64,000 nucleotides of DNA from Tenggerimyces flavus (GCF_016907715.1 NZ_JAFBCM010000001.1:8347420-8411419); one strand, 5' to 3'. Counted from the first letter of the stretch, positions 8,370 to 18,035 are shown. The notes: generated from the letters alone by a model not told the origin. Program-made: numbers and translations.

Positions 8370-9745
8370 GAGGTGGCCTCCGGTTGCGCGGCCGCGGCCG
8401 CTCGGGCCGCGTCGGGGACCGCGGCGGCGATCCGTTCCAACGCGGCGTCGTCATGGGCGGTGCTGACGAACCAGGCTTCGTACGCGCTGGGCGGCAGGTG
8501 GACCCCACCGTCGAGCATCGCGTGGAAGAACGCCTTGAAGCGATGCAGCTCCTGCGACCGGGCGTCTTCGAAGTTCCGTACGACGGGCACCACGGTCGGG
8601 TCTACGAAGAAGACGCTGAACAGGTTCCCCGCGAACTGTGCGAGATGCGGCACACCCTCCTTCGTCAGCGCCTCGCCGACGATGCGGGCGACCTCGTGCG
8701 CGGTCTGGTCGAGCACGGGGTAGACGTCCTCGGTGGCGAGCCGCAGCGTGGTGAGGCCCGCGGTGGTCGCGATCGGGTTGCCCGACAACGTCCCGGCTTG
8801 GTAGACGGGGCCGGCCGGCGCGAGCTGCGCCATGTACTCGGCCTTGCCGCCGAACGCCGCCGCGGGGAAGCCGCCGCCCATCACCTTGCCGTAGGTGAAC
8901 AGGTCGGCCTCGACGCCGTCGATGCCGTACCAACCCCGCCGGCTGACGCGGAAGCCGGTCATCACCTCGTCGGAGACGAACAGCGCGCCGGCGGCGTGGC
9001 AGGTGTCGCGGAGGAACGCGTTGAAGCCGGCCTCGGGTGGGACCGCTCCCATGTTGCCCGGCGCCGCTTCGGTGATGAGGCAGGCGATCTCCGCGCCGTA
9101 CTGCTCGAACGCCGCGGTCACGGCCGCCCGGTCGTTGTACGGCACGACGATCGTGTCCTGGGCCTGCGCGCCGGTGACGCCCGGGGAGTCGGGCAGGCCG
9201 AACGTCGCGACGCCCGATCCCGCCTGGGCGAGGAGCGCGTCGACGTGGCCGTGGTAGCAGCCGGCGAACTTCACCACCTTGCCGCGGCCGGTGACGCCGC
9301 GGGCGAGGCGGATCGCGGACATCGTGGCCTCGGTTCCGGACGAGACGAAGCGCACCTGGTCGATCGGGGTCCGCGCGACGATCTCCTCGGCGAGCTCGAC
9401 CTCGGGCACGGTCGGGGTGCCGTACGACGTCCCGTTCGCGACCGCTTGGGTCACGGCCGCGATGACCTCGGGGTGCGCGTGTCCGAGAATGGCCGGGCCC
9501 CAGGAGCCGATCAGGTCGACGTACTCGGTGCCGTCGGCGTCCACGAGGTACGGACCGTACGCTTTCGTCACGAACCGTGGCGTTCCGCCTACCGCGCGAA
9601 ATGCCCGCACAGGTGAATTAACCCCTCCTGGCGTGACAAGCCGGGCGCGATCGAACAAAGAGGCCGAAGCGGGTGTCCTGGAAGGCGACTCTGGAGTAAC
9701 GTTCGTCGCCGCAGGGATGGAAGACGCAGGGTGGGGCTTGGTCAC
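8366..9745 (-). CDS. hemL: glutamate-1-semialdehyde 2,1-aminomutase HemL
   Basis: A 459-residue class III PLP aminomutase that converts glutamate-1-semialdehyde to 5-aminolevulinate, the last step of the C5 route whose first enzyme HemA is encoded at 23450-24787. The family signature [14 protein letters not shown] is near residue 37 and the PLP lysine is in [19 protein letters not shown]. About 25 residues precede the usual family start, so the GTG at 9745 may be slightly too early. Divergent from the transglycosylase gene. Confidence 0.95.
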   Translation of the reverse strand: MTKPHPASSIPAATNVTPESPSRTPASASLFDRARLVTPGGVNSPVRAFRAVGGTPRFVTKAYGPYLVDADGTEYVDLIGSWGPAILGHAHPEVIAAVTQAVANGTSYGTPTVPEVELAEEIVARTPIDQVRFVSSGTEATMSAIRLARGVTGRGKVVKFAGCYHGHVDALLAQAGSGVATFGLPDSPGVTGAQAQDTIVVPYNDRAAVTAAFEQYGAEIACLITEAAPGNMGAVPPEAGFNAFLRDTCHAAGALFVSDEVMTGFRVSRRGWYGIDGVEADLFTYGKVMGGGFPAAAFGGKAEYMAQLAPAGPVYQAGTLSGNPIATTAGLTTLRLATEDVYPVLDQTAHEVARIVGEALTKEGVPHLAQFAGNLFSVFFVDPTVVPVVRNFEDARSQELHRFKAFFHAMLDGGVHLPPSAYEAWFVSTAHDDAALERIAAAVPDAARAAAAAQPEATS

Positions 9746-9896
9746 CGGGCCATTGTCACCGAGCCCCCTGAAACAGGAGTTGCCCGGGTTGCGTGTGATG
9801 CGTAACCCACGTGTAGCCGGGTCGTTGTATGCCGGGATCTACTGAGGGCAGCTCCTGGGTGCGTTTTTGGACCGGGACTTTGGGGAGGACCGCCGC

Positions 9897-11120
9897 ATGC
9901 CACGGGGCCGTGGCCGTCACAAGCAGCTGCGGGCGCGCGCATTCTTGCCGTCGCTCGTTGCCCTTCCGTTGACTCTTCTCGTGGGCGCGTGGGCGATCAA
10001 CGCCATGCAGGGCCCAACGTCGCCTACGGACACGGGTGCCGACCGCAAGCCGGTCGCGAAGACCCAGCCGCCGGTCGTTCCGCCGGTTCCGGACAACCCG
10101 TACATCGACCCGGCGCACGCGCCCGGTCGGTCCGGTGAGCTCGGGCTCGGCGTCGGAACGGCGACCGCCGCGGACGTCGTCGGCACGCTCAAATCGACGG
10201 GGATTCCCGCGTCGGCGTTGCGGGCGTACGCGCTCGCCCAGGCCGCGATGGTCGAGGGCGACGAGCCCTGCCATCTGCCCTGGACGTTGATGGCCGCGAT
10301 CGGCCGGGTCGAGTCGAACCACGGGCGCGTGGACGAGTCCACCTTGACCCGCCAGGGCAAGGCCGTACCCGCGATCGTCGGGCCGTCGCTCGACGGCGGG
10401 CCGGGGCTGCCGCACGTGGCCGACACCGACGAGGGCGCTTTCGACCAGGACGGCTCGTTCGACCGCGGCGTGGGACCGATGCAGTTCCTGCCGGAGACGT
10501 GGCGGTCGATCGGGATCGACGCCGACCGCGACAGCAAGCTCGATCCGCAGGATGTGGACGACGCGACGCTCGCCGGGGCCGTGTATCTGTGCTCGGGCTC
10601 TGACGATCTGGCGACCTCGTCTGGATTGAAGACGGCGCTGGGCCGGTACAACTCCTCGCCCGAGTACGCGGACCTGGTGGTCGCGGTGAAGACGGCGTAC
10701 GAGGCGGGCGAGTGGCAGCAGGTCGCCGACGGGCGGCAGTTACCTCCGCCGCCGAAGACGCCGGGATCGCCGGATCCGGGTGCGCCGGACCCCGCGCCTT
10801 CGGGTGACTCGCAGGCGCCTCCCGGACCGGACGCGCCTGGGCCGGACCCCGTTCCGACGGGTGGCCCTGCGCCTGGGCCGGATCCCGCGCCGACGGGCGG
10901 GCCGAAGCCTGACCCCTCTTCGCCGGTACCGGGACCCGTTCCCTCGAAGGATCCGAAGCCTTCGCCGAACGATCCCCGCCCGGAGCCGCCGAAGCCGGGT
11001 CCGACCAAGCCGGCTCCGTCGCCTTCGCCGACCTCCGATGACGACGACGGTGGGCTCGAACTGCCACTTCCGTTGCCACCATTGCCCATCCCGCTTCCCC
11101 TGTTGCTGGCACCCGTGTAG
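9897..11120 (+). CDS. secreted lytic transglycosylase with proline-rich C-terminal tail
   Basis: A 407-residue protein with a basic N-terminus and one hydrophobic signal or anchor segment (about residues 14-36). The catalytic domain resembles MltB/SLT_2 transglycosylases: Glu in AAIGRVESNHGR, then GVGPMQFLPETW and ALGRYNSS. Expected role: cleavage of peptidoglycan glycan strands outside the cell. From about residue 285 the sequence is almost all Pro, Gly, Asp and Ser, a wall-spanning spacer, ending in a hydrophobic PLPLPPLPIPLP tail similar in style to the rsbN tail in this window. ATG 9897 has GGAGG 8 bases upstream. Confidence 0.82.
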   Translation: MPRGRGRHKQLRARAFLPSLVALPLTLLVGAWAINAMQGPTSPTDTGADRKPVAKTQPPVVPPVPDNPYIDPAHAPGRSGELGLGVGTATAADVVGTLKSTGIPASALRAYALAQAAMVEGDEPCHLPWTLMAAIGRVESNHGRVDESTLTRQGKAVPAIVGPSLDGGPGLPHVADTDEGAFDQDGSFDRGVGPMQFLPETWRSIGIDADRDSKLDPQDVDDATLAGAVYLCSGSDDLATSSGLKTALGRYNSSPEYADLVVAVKTAYEAGEWQQVADGRQLPPPPKTPGSPDPGAPDPAPSGDSQAPPGPDAPGPDPVPTGGPAPGPDPAPTGGPKPDPSSPVPGPVPSKDPKPSPNDPRPEPPKPGPTKPAPSPSPTSDDDDGGLELPLPLPPLPIPLPLLLAPV

Positions 11121-11151
11121 AAAGATCTGTGCCTACACGGCACCCCGAGCT

Positions 11152-11187
11152 GGCTCGGCGCCCTCACCCCCCCGGGCGCGCCGAGCC
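11152..11187. terminator. stem-loop terminator after the transglycosylase gene
   Basis: Inverted arms GGCTCGGCGC and GCGCCGAGCC enclose a C-rich loop. It lies 31 bases after the stop codon, between convergent genes. There is no T-run, as is usual for actinomycete terminators. Confidence 0.6.
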
Positions 11188-11193
11188 GCACCG

Positions 11194-11240
11194 CCGCCGC
11201 AGCGCCTGGTTACCTCCCCCCCGACCCGGCGCTGCGGCGG
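11194..11240. terminator. second stem-loop between convergent genes
   Basis: A perfect 13-base inverted repeat, CCGCCGCAGCGCC with GGCGCTGCGGCGG, around a 21-base loop, followed by TGTTAATTT. Probably a bidirectional terminator for the transglycosylase and the MFS gene. Confidence 0.6.
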
Positions 11241-11295
11241 TGTTAATTTGCCGAACAGAGTTCGGCGGGTCGTGCGCTTTTACGCGCACGACCTC

Positions 11296-12411
11296 TTAGC
11301 CCGACTGTCCGTCGGTTCGCCTCGTTGCTCGCATCACCTTGGTCGCGTAGATGCCCAAGGGCAGGATGGCTACTCCGTTGACGAGGAAGAGGAGGGCTGT
11401 GGTGAGCCAGTTGGCTCCTAAGGCGAACCAGGCGAAGACTGCTATGGCGCTGAGCTCGGCCAGCAAACCTACGACGCCGGTTACTGTTGCTCGGGCTCTT
11501 CCTTGGATCGCGTGCTGGACTTGGGACTCGAGGACCAGCTGGACCAGGTGGTACGTGCCGATGCCGAGACCTACTGCCACCACTCCCGGGACCGAGCCCC
11601 ACAATGCTCCGCCGACTATCAGCGCTGTGGTCAGCAGGACGGGGATCAGTACTGGTTGCCAGCGGGCCACGATGAGGGCGGCCGCGATCATGGCGAGGGT
11701 CGGTACGAGGTTCAGCCACACGATGTCCGCGGTCGCGATCCCGTACTCGCGCCCCAGCAGCGGGAAGTACTCGTCGAACGCCAGCAGGCCCGGCACCACT
11801 CCCGCGATCAGGACGAGCCGGCGCAGCACGGGCGAGTGCACCGCCTCGCCCACGCCCGACCTCAGCGTCGACAGGTAGCCCCGGATCCCGCCCTCCTCGC
11901 CGACCTCCTCCACCCGGGGCGTCTCGGGGAAGCTCAGCACCACCGGGATCTGCAGCAGGCAGACCGCCATCGACACAAGGCCGACGAGGAGGTAGCTGCC
12001 CGACGCCATCAGCGGGATCGCGGCGGCCGCTGCCACGATGCTGCCGACGTTCTCCGCGGCGGACGAACGGCCGAGCAGCCTTGTGTAGAAGGACGTCTGA
12101 CCGACAGCGGCCAGCTCGTCGTAGACGAGTGCCTCGAGCGTTCCCGACGTCAACGCGCCCTTGACGGACCACAGGACGAAGCCGAGCGCGAACGCCCAGT
12201 ACGACGGGAAGAACACCCACAGGCCGAAGCCCACAGCACGGACGACCGCCGCCACCGCGAGCAGCTTGCGACGAGACACCCGGTCGGCCAGCGCGCCCAG
12301 CGGCACTTCGAGCAGCAGGGCGCCCGCGGACCAGATCACGAACAGCGACGAGATCTCGCTGGTCGACAGGCCGGTGTCGGCGAACAGCAGCGCGTACACG
12401 GGGTACAGCAC
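11296..12411 (-). CDS. MFS transporter, 5' end apparently damaged by a one-base frameshift
   Basis: At least 371 residues of a major facilitator with GALADRVSRRKLL (the MFS loop 2-3 signature) and about eleven helices visible. The first family-like residues, read RRIGRRFVAFSGLDDAI, lie upstream of the first usable start (GTG 12411) in the same frame but have no start codon; an in-frame TGA is at 12481-12483. An ATG at 12484 lies in another frame, and removing one base from the run of four G at 12473-12476 would join it to the gene. So the gene is either a fresh frameshift, a sequencing error, or a protein lacking half of helix 1. Substrate unknown. Confidence 0.7.
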   Translation of the reverse strand: MLYPVYALLFADTGLSTSEISSLFVIWSAGALLLEVPLGALADRVSRRKLLAVAAVVRAVGFGLWVFFPSYWAFALGFVLWSVKGALTSGTLEALVYDELAAVGQTSFYTRLLGRSSAAENVGSIVAAAAAIPLMASGSYLLVGLVSMAVCLLQIPVVLSFPETPRVEEVGEEGGIRGYLSTLRSGVGEAVHSPVLRRLVLIAGVVPGLLAFDEYFPLLGREYGIATADIVWLNLVPTLAMIAAALIVARWQPVLIPVLLTTALIVGGALWGSVPGVVAVGLGIGTYHLVQLVLESQVQHAIQGRARATVTGVVGLLAELSAIAVFAWFALGANWLTTALLFLVNGVAILPLGIYATKVMRATRRTDGQSG

Positions 12412-12552
12412 GATCGCGTCGTCGAGCCCGGAGAACGCGACGAACCGGCGACCGATCCGCCGGACGGGATCAGGGGTGGCTCATAATCGATGGGTCATGC
12501 CGGGGAGCGTACCCGCGACCTGATCGAACGGCACGCCGTTTACCGCTCCCCC

Positions 12553-12978
12553 TCAGCTGGACCTGATCGCGTCGAGGTTCTTCGGCTGGGTGAGTCGCCA
12601 GTGGTTGCCGGACGGGTCGCGGAAGGCGGCGTCGATGCCGTAGAAGCGGTCCTCGGGCTCCTCGATGAACTCGACGCCCTTGGCCTTGAGCTCGTGGAAC
12701 GTCGCCCAGCAGTCGTCGGTCGCCATCGAGCCGAGACCCAGGTAGCCCTTGGCGATCAGGCCGCGCAACTGCTCGGCCGTCTCGCCGTCCACGACCGGTG
12801 CGTCGGGGACGACGAGCATCATCGGCAGGTCCTGCTGGGGCGGGTAGACGGTGAGCCAGCGGAAGCCATCGCGCTCCATGTCGATGCCCTCCTTGAAGCC
12901 CAGGGTGTCGACGTAGAAGGTCTTCGCCTCGTCGAGGTCGAGAACGTTCAAGCACACCAGGGCGAATCCGGTGATCAT
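12553..12978 (-). CDS. VOC family (glyoxalase/bleomycin resistance-fold) protein
   Basis: A 141-residue single VOC module pair: beta strand LVCLNVLDLDEAKTFYVDTLGF at the start and IDAAFRDPSGNHWRLTQP at the end, the usual metal-binding edges. Such proteins bind or transform small molecules; the substrate cannot be read. ATG 12978 is preceded by GAGGAGA at 7 bases. It lies 44 bases after the hydrolase on the same strand and probably forms an operon with it. Confidence 0.8.
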   Translation of the reverse strand: MITGFALVCLNVLDLDEAKTFYVDTLGFKEGIDMERDGFRWLTVYPPQQDLPMMLVVPDAPVVDGETAEQLRGLIAKGYLGLGSMATDDCWATFHELKAKGVEFIEEPEDRFYGIDAAFRDPSGNHWRLTQPKNLDAIRSS

Positions 12979-13022
12979 CGGCTGTCTCCTCAGGAGCTGG
13001 GACGTCGGCAGGCCTTGGCACA

Positions 13023-13796
13023 TCAGCTTGCCAGGAACTCGCTGAGGACTGGGTTCAGCACGGCGGCTTGGACGTCGTGGTCCTGGCCGGCGAGCGTGGC
13101 GGCCTTCGCGTTCGGGATCGCGCCGGCGAGGGCCGCGGCGGCCTCGCGCATGAACGCCGGGCTCTGGTCGCCGTCGAGCACGAGCGTCTTCGCGCGGATC
13201 TTCGCGAACGTCTCCGCGGGGATCCGGTCGTCCCCGAGGCAGGCGGCGTCGTACGCGAGCGTGAGGGCGAGGCGCCTGCCGATCTCCCAGTACGGCGAGT
13301 GCTTCATGCCGGCGATCATCTCGTCGGGGAGGCCGACCTGGCGCATGAACAGCGCGACGGCTCCGTCGCGGTCGTCCTGCGCGAGGGCAGCGGCGAGGTC
13401 CGCGCGGTACTTCTTGGCGCGGGCGAGCAGGCCCTCGTCGTTCAGGTAGGGCGCCTCCCAGAGAACGACGTGGCTGAAGTCGAGGCCCGCCGCCGCGGCG
13501 TGGGCCGTGAGGGCGGCGCCGGAGGACAGGCCGAGGACGGCAGCCCGGCCGGTGACGTCGAGCAGGGCTTGGAGATCCTCGATCTCCCGTTCGACGGCGT
13601 ACGGCAGGGTGTCGGTGCTGTCGCCGCGGCCCCTGCGGTCGTAGTTGTAGACGGTCGCGACCTCGGCGAGCCCGTTCGCCAGCCCGGCGTCGACCATGCG
13701 GTCGCAGCTGCCGCCGCTGACGAGGATCAGGCTCGGACCGGCGCCGAGCTTGTCGTACGCGATCGTGGTGCCGTCTTTGGAGGTGACGGTTTCCAT
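13023..13796 (-). CDS. alpha/beta hydrolase
   Basis: A 257-residue alpha/beta-hydrolase fold protein. The nucleophile elbow is GLSSGAAL (Ser near residue 100), preceded by YDRRGRGDS; the catalytic His is probably in AGQDHDV near the C-terminus. AAGGAGA stands 6 bases before ATG 13796. It has the same plan and size as the hydrolase at 27710-28498 and the two look like paralogues. Substrate unknown. Confidence 0.82.
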   Translation of the reverse strand: METVTSKDGTTIAYDKLGAGPSLILVSGGSCDRMVDAGLANGLAEVATVYNYDRRGRGDSTDTLPYAVEREIEDLQALLDVTGRAAVLGLSSGAALTAHAAAAGLDFSHVVLWEAPYLNDEGLLARAKKYRADLAAALAQDDRDGAVALFMRQVGLPDEMIAGMKHSPYWEIGRRLALTLAYDAACLGDDRIPAETFAKIRAKTLVLDGDQSPAFMREAAAALAGAIPNAKAATLAGQDHDVQAAVLNPVLSEFLAS

Positions 13797-13871
13797 GGTG
13801 GTTTCTCCTTGGCTCGTTGGTGTTTCTCGAGCCTAGGGAGAGGTCGGTCGGGGTGGCTTCTCGAAAAGTGC

Positions 13872-14270
13872 TCAACCCACCGGGCGGGTGAAGCGCTTGA
13901 CGAAGCAGCCCGGGAGCCTGGCCAGGTCGTCGTGGCCGTCGCGGTCCCGGTAGGCGGTGGGGCTGTCGCCGACGAACCTTCGGAACTGGGTGCTGAAGGA
14001 GCCGAGGCTGGTGAACCCGACGGCCAGGCAGACGTCGGTGACGGTGAGCTCGTTCTTGCGCAGCAGCGCCTTGGCCCGTTCCATCCGGCGGCTCATCAGG
14101 TACTGGTGCGGGGTCTCGCCGAACGTGGCCTTGAACGACCTGGCGAAGTACGCGCGGGAGACGTGTGCGGATCTGGCGAGCGCGGGGAGATCCAGCTGCT
14201 CCGCGTAGTCCCGGTCGATCAGGTCGCGGACGCGGAGCAGGTGCCGCGCCAACGGGACCGGGCTCGCCAT
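13872..14270 (-). CDS. AraC-family regulator, DNA-binding domain only
   Basis: A 132-residue protein consisting essentially of the double helix-turn-helix of AraC/XylS proteins: LPALARSAHVSRAYFARSFKAT for the first and VCLAVGFTSLGSFSTQFRRFVG for the second. There is no ligand-binding domain. It lies upstream of, and on the same strand as, the hydrolase and VOC genes, and is a plausible regulator of them. Confidence 0.85.
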   Translation of the reverse strand: MASPVPLARHLLRVRDLIDRDYAEQLDLPALARSAHVSRAYFARSFKATFGETPHQYLMSRRMERAKALLRKNELTVTDVCLAVGFTSLGSFSTQFRRFVGDSPTAYRDRDGHDDLARLPGCFVKRFTRPVG

Positions 14271-14272
14271 CG

Positions 14273-14836
14273 CTAGCGCCGAGCTAGCCGGTCGAGGTCG
14301 AGGCGGAGTGGGAACGGCTCCCGCGTGAGGAACTCCCCCGTTACCGCGGGCGCCTCCTGGTAGGCCTCGAACGCGGGCGCCAGGTGGTACGCGGCCAGGC
14401 TGAGCGGTGGATCGAGGTCGATCACCCAGTAGTGCGGGATCCCCGCCTCGGCGTACTCGACCGGCTTGAGCACCCGGTCGACCCGCTTCGTGCCGGGCGA
14501 CAGGACTTCCACGGCGAGGCGGACGTGTTGGGCCTCGAGCTTCTTGATCGAATCCACTGTCGCGGTCGTCGTCACGAGGACATCCGGCTGCCGGACTGTG
14601 GGCGGGAACTCACGTTCCAGGATGACATCTGATTGGGAGAGCACCTCCCAACCTTCGGGAAGCTGGTCGGCCAACTGGCGCATGAGGCCGAAGATCGCGC
14701 GTTGATGAAGAGGGACCGCGGAGTTCAAGATGAGCCGGCCTTCTTGCAGCTCAGCGTTCCGATACGGGAACTCTTCGCCGAGCGCGAAGAACTCCTCGAG
14801 GTTCATCAGCTGCCCGCTGAACGGCGCGGTGCTCAT
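14273..14836 (-). CDS. Uma2 family (PD-(D/E)XK nuclease-fold) protein
   Basis: A 187-residue protein of the DUF820/Uma2 family. Restriction-endonuclease-like core motifs are RQPDVLV, followed by LAVEVLSPGTKRVDRVLKPVEYAEAG and HYWVIDLD. The biological role of the family is not settled although the fold is that of PD-(D/E)XK nucleases. ATG 14836 has GGAG 6 bases upstream, better than the longer ORF start at 14878. The stop lies two bases before the AraC start. Confidence 0.85.
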   Translation of the reverse strand: MSTAPFSGQLMNLEEFFALGEEFPYRNAELQEGRLILNSAVPLHQRAIFGLMRQLADQLPEGWEVLSQSDVILEREFPPTVRQPDVLVTTTATVDSIKKLEAQHVRLAVEVLSPGTKRVDRVLKPVEYAEAGIPHYWVIDLDPPLSLAAYHLAPAFEAYQEAPAVTGEFLTREPFPLRLDLDRLARR

Positions 14837-14941
14837 CGGATCTCCATGGACCAAGCGTAGACGTTTCCACATTCCCACCCCTAGGTGATCGGACAGTCAC
14901 GGTGAGCGGGAAACGCTAGCCAGTTCAGCAAAGACGCGGTT

Positions 14942-15541
14942 TCAGCTGTCCACAGGCCTGGGGTAGTCGCGGCGGACGGCGGTGATCATGGTGTCTCGCG
15001 AGACCGGGCCGCCGAAGCGCAGCCTGTCGTACGCGGTGAACGGGGGCTCGAGCTCGTCCAGCTCGTCGACCGCCTCGTGCAGGGACGCCAGCCAAGCGGC
15101 CGACTCCGCCTGGGGCGAGGCCAGCAGAGCCGAGATGCGCTCGGTCAGCACGTCCTTGCGCTGGATCGTGCGCGGCGAGACCGTCCACAGGCACACGTAC
15201 TGGCCGGACAGGTACGACGACCACTCCTCCTTGCCGACCGCCTCGTCGTCGAACTGCGCACGGAACCAGTCCGGCAACAGCGACAACCCGCCCGCGGTGT
15301 CGCCCAACGACAGCAGGTCCGCGTGCACCATCTCCGTGCCGTCCGACCGCAGGTAGCTCGGCAGCGGCACCAGACCTGCGAGCATCGACGACCGCACGTC
15401 GTCGGCCGTCAGCGACCGACCCGAAACCACCGACTCGACCGTCGAGAAGTACGTCGAGACGTACGCGTCGTCCTCCGGGGTCATCGGGTGCGAACCGTTG
15501 ACCTCCACGTACCTCGCCAGCACCTGCTCCCGAAGTGTCAT
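14942..15541 (-). CDS. DUF6058-like protein
   Basis: A 199-residue soluble protein. The arrangement MTPEDDAYVSTYF, LPSYLRSDGTEMV, EWSSYLSGQYVCLW and AYDRLRFGGPVSRDT is what I recall for proteins annotated DUF6058 (sometimes 'natural product biosynthesis protein'). No catalytic motif is evident and there is no biosynthetic cluster nearby. ATG 15541 matches the family start; the longer ORF to 15571 adds unlikely residues. Family assignment is from memory and should be tested. Confidence 0.5.
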   Translation of the reverse strand: MTLREQVLARYVEVNGSHPMTPEDDAYVSTYFSTVESVVSGRSLTADDVRSSMLAGLVPLPSYLRSDGTEMVHADLLSLGDTAGGLSLLPDWFRAQFDDEAVGKEEWSSYLSGQYVCLWTVSPRTIQRKDVLTERISALLASPQAESAAWLASLHEAVDELDELEPPFTAYDRLRFGGPVSRDTMITAVRRDYPRPVDS

Positions 15542-15551
15542 GCCCAGCAAG

Positions 15552-16532
15552 CTACGCCCGACCACCGACAAGCGAGGCCAGCACGCCGCGGTGATCGGTC
15601 CCCGGCACCGTGACCAGCGACACCGACGAGACCCCCAGCGACGCGGTCACCAGCACGTGGTCGATCGCGAACAGCGGCGGGTACGAGCGCCCCAACGGCC
15701 ACGTCGGCTGCACGCCGGCCCCCGCCACATCGGCCGCGTCGAGATAGCCCAGCTCGTCCAGCGCACGCATCGCGGGATGGTCCGGCGTCGCGTTGAAGTC
15801 GCCCGCCACGACGACGCGCTTGCGCCGGTCGACCGTCAGCGCCTTCGCCAGCGCCACGTGGTCGGACTGCCAGCGCGAGTTGTCTCCGATCGGGATCGGC
15901 GGGAACGGATGCACCGCGTAGAACCGCAACGGCCCGTCCGGCAACGTGATCGTCGTCGAGATGCTCCGGAACGACATCCCCGGCACCTGCACTCCGGGCG
16001 ACAACGGGAACCGGCTCCAGACGCCTGCCCCGCTCGCGCCGGTCTCCTCGGCCAGCGCCGAGTACTTCAGCACCTTGTGGATCCCCGCCGCCTGCAGAGC
16101 CTTCACCGCGTCGGGCGTGAGCTCCTGGATCGCCACCACGTCCACCTTGGCGCGGGTGATCTCCCGCACCAGGGCGGTGGCGTCGGCCCGCCCGTACTCG
16201 AGGTTCTGCGTCAGCACCGTCAGCTTGTCGCCGTACCGGGGCGCGTCCTCGACGTAGAACGGCATCAGCCACAGCCCGTGCGCCACCAGGCCGAGGACCG
16301 AGACGCCGCCAATCACGAGCGGCCCCGCGCGCCGCGACAGGGCCGCGGCCACGATCGACCACAGCAGCGGGACGCCGTAGAGCAGCGCGGCGAACGGCGC
16401 CAGCCCGACCGCGACAGCCGCCGGCCCGTCGCTCACCCCGAAGGCGCGGAGCAGCGACGTACCCAGCGCGACCAGCAAGAACGGCGCCACGACCACGCCC
16501 GCGATCTTCAACCCCGTGTGCACGCAGGCCAT
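15552..16532 (-). CDS. membrane-anchored endonuclease/exonuclease/phosphatase family protein
   Basis: A 326-residue protein with three N-terminal transmembrane helices (about residues 8-28, 38-60, 65-85) and a C-terminal EEP domain: TQNLEYG, VVAIQELTP (metal-binding Glu), VVVAGDFNATPDH and IDHVLVT with GTDHRGVLA (catalytic His). The family cleaves phosphodiester or phosphomonoester bonds in nucleic acids or lipids; the substrate here is unknown, and the domain is expected outside the membrane. Divergent from the M28 peptidase. Confidence 0.82.
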   Translation of the reverse strand: MACVHTGLKIAGVVVAPFLLVALGTSLLRAFGVSDGPAAVAVGLAPFAALLYGVPLLWSIVAAALSRRAGPLVIGGVSVLGLVAHGLWLMPFYVEDAPRYGDKLTVLTQNLEYGRADATALVREITRAKVDVVAIQELTPDAVKALQAAGIHKVLKYSALAEETGASGAGVWSRFPLSPGVQVPGMSFRSISTTITLPDGPLRFYAVHPFPPIPIGDNSRWQSDHVALAKALTVDRRKRVVVAGDFNATPDHPAMRALDELGYLDAADVAGAGVQPTWPLGRSYPPLFAIDHVLVTASLGVSSVSLVTVPGTDHRGVLASLVGGRA

Positions 16533-16636
16533 CCTGGCCGAGCCGCGCGCCAACCGCGACCGCGAGGTGCCCGCCGCGTGCCCTTGCGCGCCTGGCTGGG
16601 CGGTGCGACGTTCGACGGATACTCGGAGGAGGCACC

Positions 16637-18025
16637 ATGCCCACCATTCCCCGACGCGACGTGCTCGCCGGCGCCGCCGCGTTCGCAAGTTTCGCCACCG
16701 TCGCGTTCCTCCCGGGAACGGCCGCCGCCAGCACGCGGCGCCGCCCGGGCGCGGCCGCCGCACCCAATCTCAGCCTCGGCGACCGCGCGGTCGTCGGGAA
16801 GGTCAACGCCAAGCGTGCCCTGCGCGACCTGCACTACCTGTCGAACGTGATCGGCGCGCGGATCAGCGGCACGCCTGCCGAGCACCGCGCCGCCCAGTTC
16901 ATCGCGCACGAGATGCGCCGCCTGCAGTACGACGTGACGCTGCAGCCGTTCGCCGTCGACGACAAGTTCATGGGCTCGCTGAAGGTCGGGCGCGACGCCT
17001 GGCACACCGGCTCGTCGCCGAACGGCGCGCTGAACGTCAGCGTGGCCGGCCCGGTCGTCGAGGGCAAGCAGGGCGGCGCGACCGACTACCCGGAGAACGT
17101 CGCCGGCCAGCTCGTGCTGATCGACCGCGGCGTCGCCGGCGGTCCCGACCCGGACAGCTCCCAACGCGTCGCACTCGCGGTGTCCCGCGGTGCCCGGGGC
17201 GTGCTGCTGGTCGGCGTGCAGACCGCGCCACCGTTCAAGGCCGGCGCGTTCTCGCCGCGCTTCCCGACGACGTACCCGGTGCCGATCCTCGGCCTCGGCC
17301 AGGCGCACGGCGAGTGGCTCCGGGCGCGGCTCGCCCGTGGGGCGGTCGACGTGGTGGCGACCACGGTGCACCACGCGGGGCTCACGTCGTACAACGTGTT
17401 CGCCGAACGCCGCCCGACCATCGCGCACCCGGACAAGAAGGTCGTGATGGTGTCCGCGCACTACGACAGCGTGCCGGGGTCGCCGGGCGCGAACGACGAC
17501 GGCAGCGGGACCGTGCTGACGATGGAGCTGGCGCGCGTGCTGCGGCGGCTGCCCGTGCAGCAGGGGTTGCGGTTCGCCTGGTGGGGGTCGGAGGAGTACG
17601 GGCTGATCGGCTCGCGGTTCTACGTGAACGGGCTGACCGACGCCGAGACCGGGCGGATCACGGGCTTGTTCCAGAACGACATGGTCGCGACGAGCCACCC
17701 GCCGGCGAACACGTACTGGCTGCTCTCCCTCGACGGCCTGCACAACGCGACCACGAGCGCGGTGGCCGGGGCGGCCGAGCGGCTGGGGTACGTCGACCAG
17801 GTGGACGGCCCGGTGGTGCGCGGGTCGAGCGACCACGTCCCGTTCCACGAACGAGGAGTCGCCGCCGCCAACTTCAGCTGGCGCGGCGAGGGCGGGCCGG
17901 CCAACCTCGAGCCGGTCTACCACACGCCGGAGGACACGGTCGCCGGCAACGTGAGCAAGGAGCGGCTGCAGGTGTCGCTAGAGCTGATCGGCGCCGCGAC
18001 GTACGACCTGGCCCGGAGGCGCTAA
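16637..18025 (+). CDS. Tat-exported M28 family metallopeptidase
   Basis: A 462-residue secreted aminopeptidase-like enzyme. The signal is of Tat type (RRDVLAGAAAF, cleavage near TAAAS). A PA-type insert (about residues 140-230) precedes the M28 core with its two-zinc ligands and catalytic acids: SAHYDSVPGSPGANDDGSG, WGSEEYGLIGS, FQNDMVA and YHTPEDT. Expected to remove N-terminal residues from peptides outside the cell. GGAGG lies upstream of ATG 16637. Confidence 0.88.
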   Translation: MPTIPRRDVLAGAAAFASFATVAFLPGTAAASTRRRPGAAAAPNLSLGDRAVVGKVNAKRALRDLHYLSNVIGARISGTPAEHRAAQFIAHEMRRLQYDVTLQPFAVDDKFMGSLKVGRDAWHTGSSPNGALNVSVAGPVVEGKQGGATDYPENVAGQLVLIDRGVAGGPDPDSSQRVALAVSRGARGVLLVGVQTAPPFKAGAFSPRFPTTYPVPILGLGQAHGEWLRARLARGAVDVVATTVHHAGLTSYNVFAERRPTIAHPDKKVVMVSAHYDSVPGSPGANDDGSGTVLTMELARVLRRLPVQQGLRFAWWGSEEYGLIGSRFYVNGLTDAETGRITGLFQNDMVATSHPPANTYWLLSLDGLHNATTSAVAGAAERLGYVDQVDGPVVRGSSDHVPFHERGVAAANFSWRGEGGPANLEPVYHTPEDTVAGNVSKERLQVSLELIGAATYDLARRR

Positions 18026-18035
18026 GGGCGGACGG

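Noticed and set aside
9746-9896. Possible c-di-AMP (ydaO-type) riboswitch before the transglycosylase gene
   Set aside because: Such switches precede cell-wall hydrolases in actinomycetes, but the conserved blocks of that class are not found here; only a short GGGTT/AACCC stem is present.
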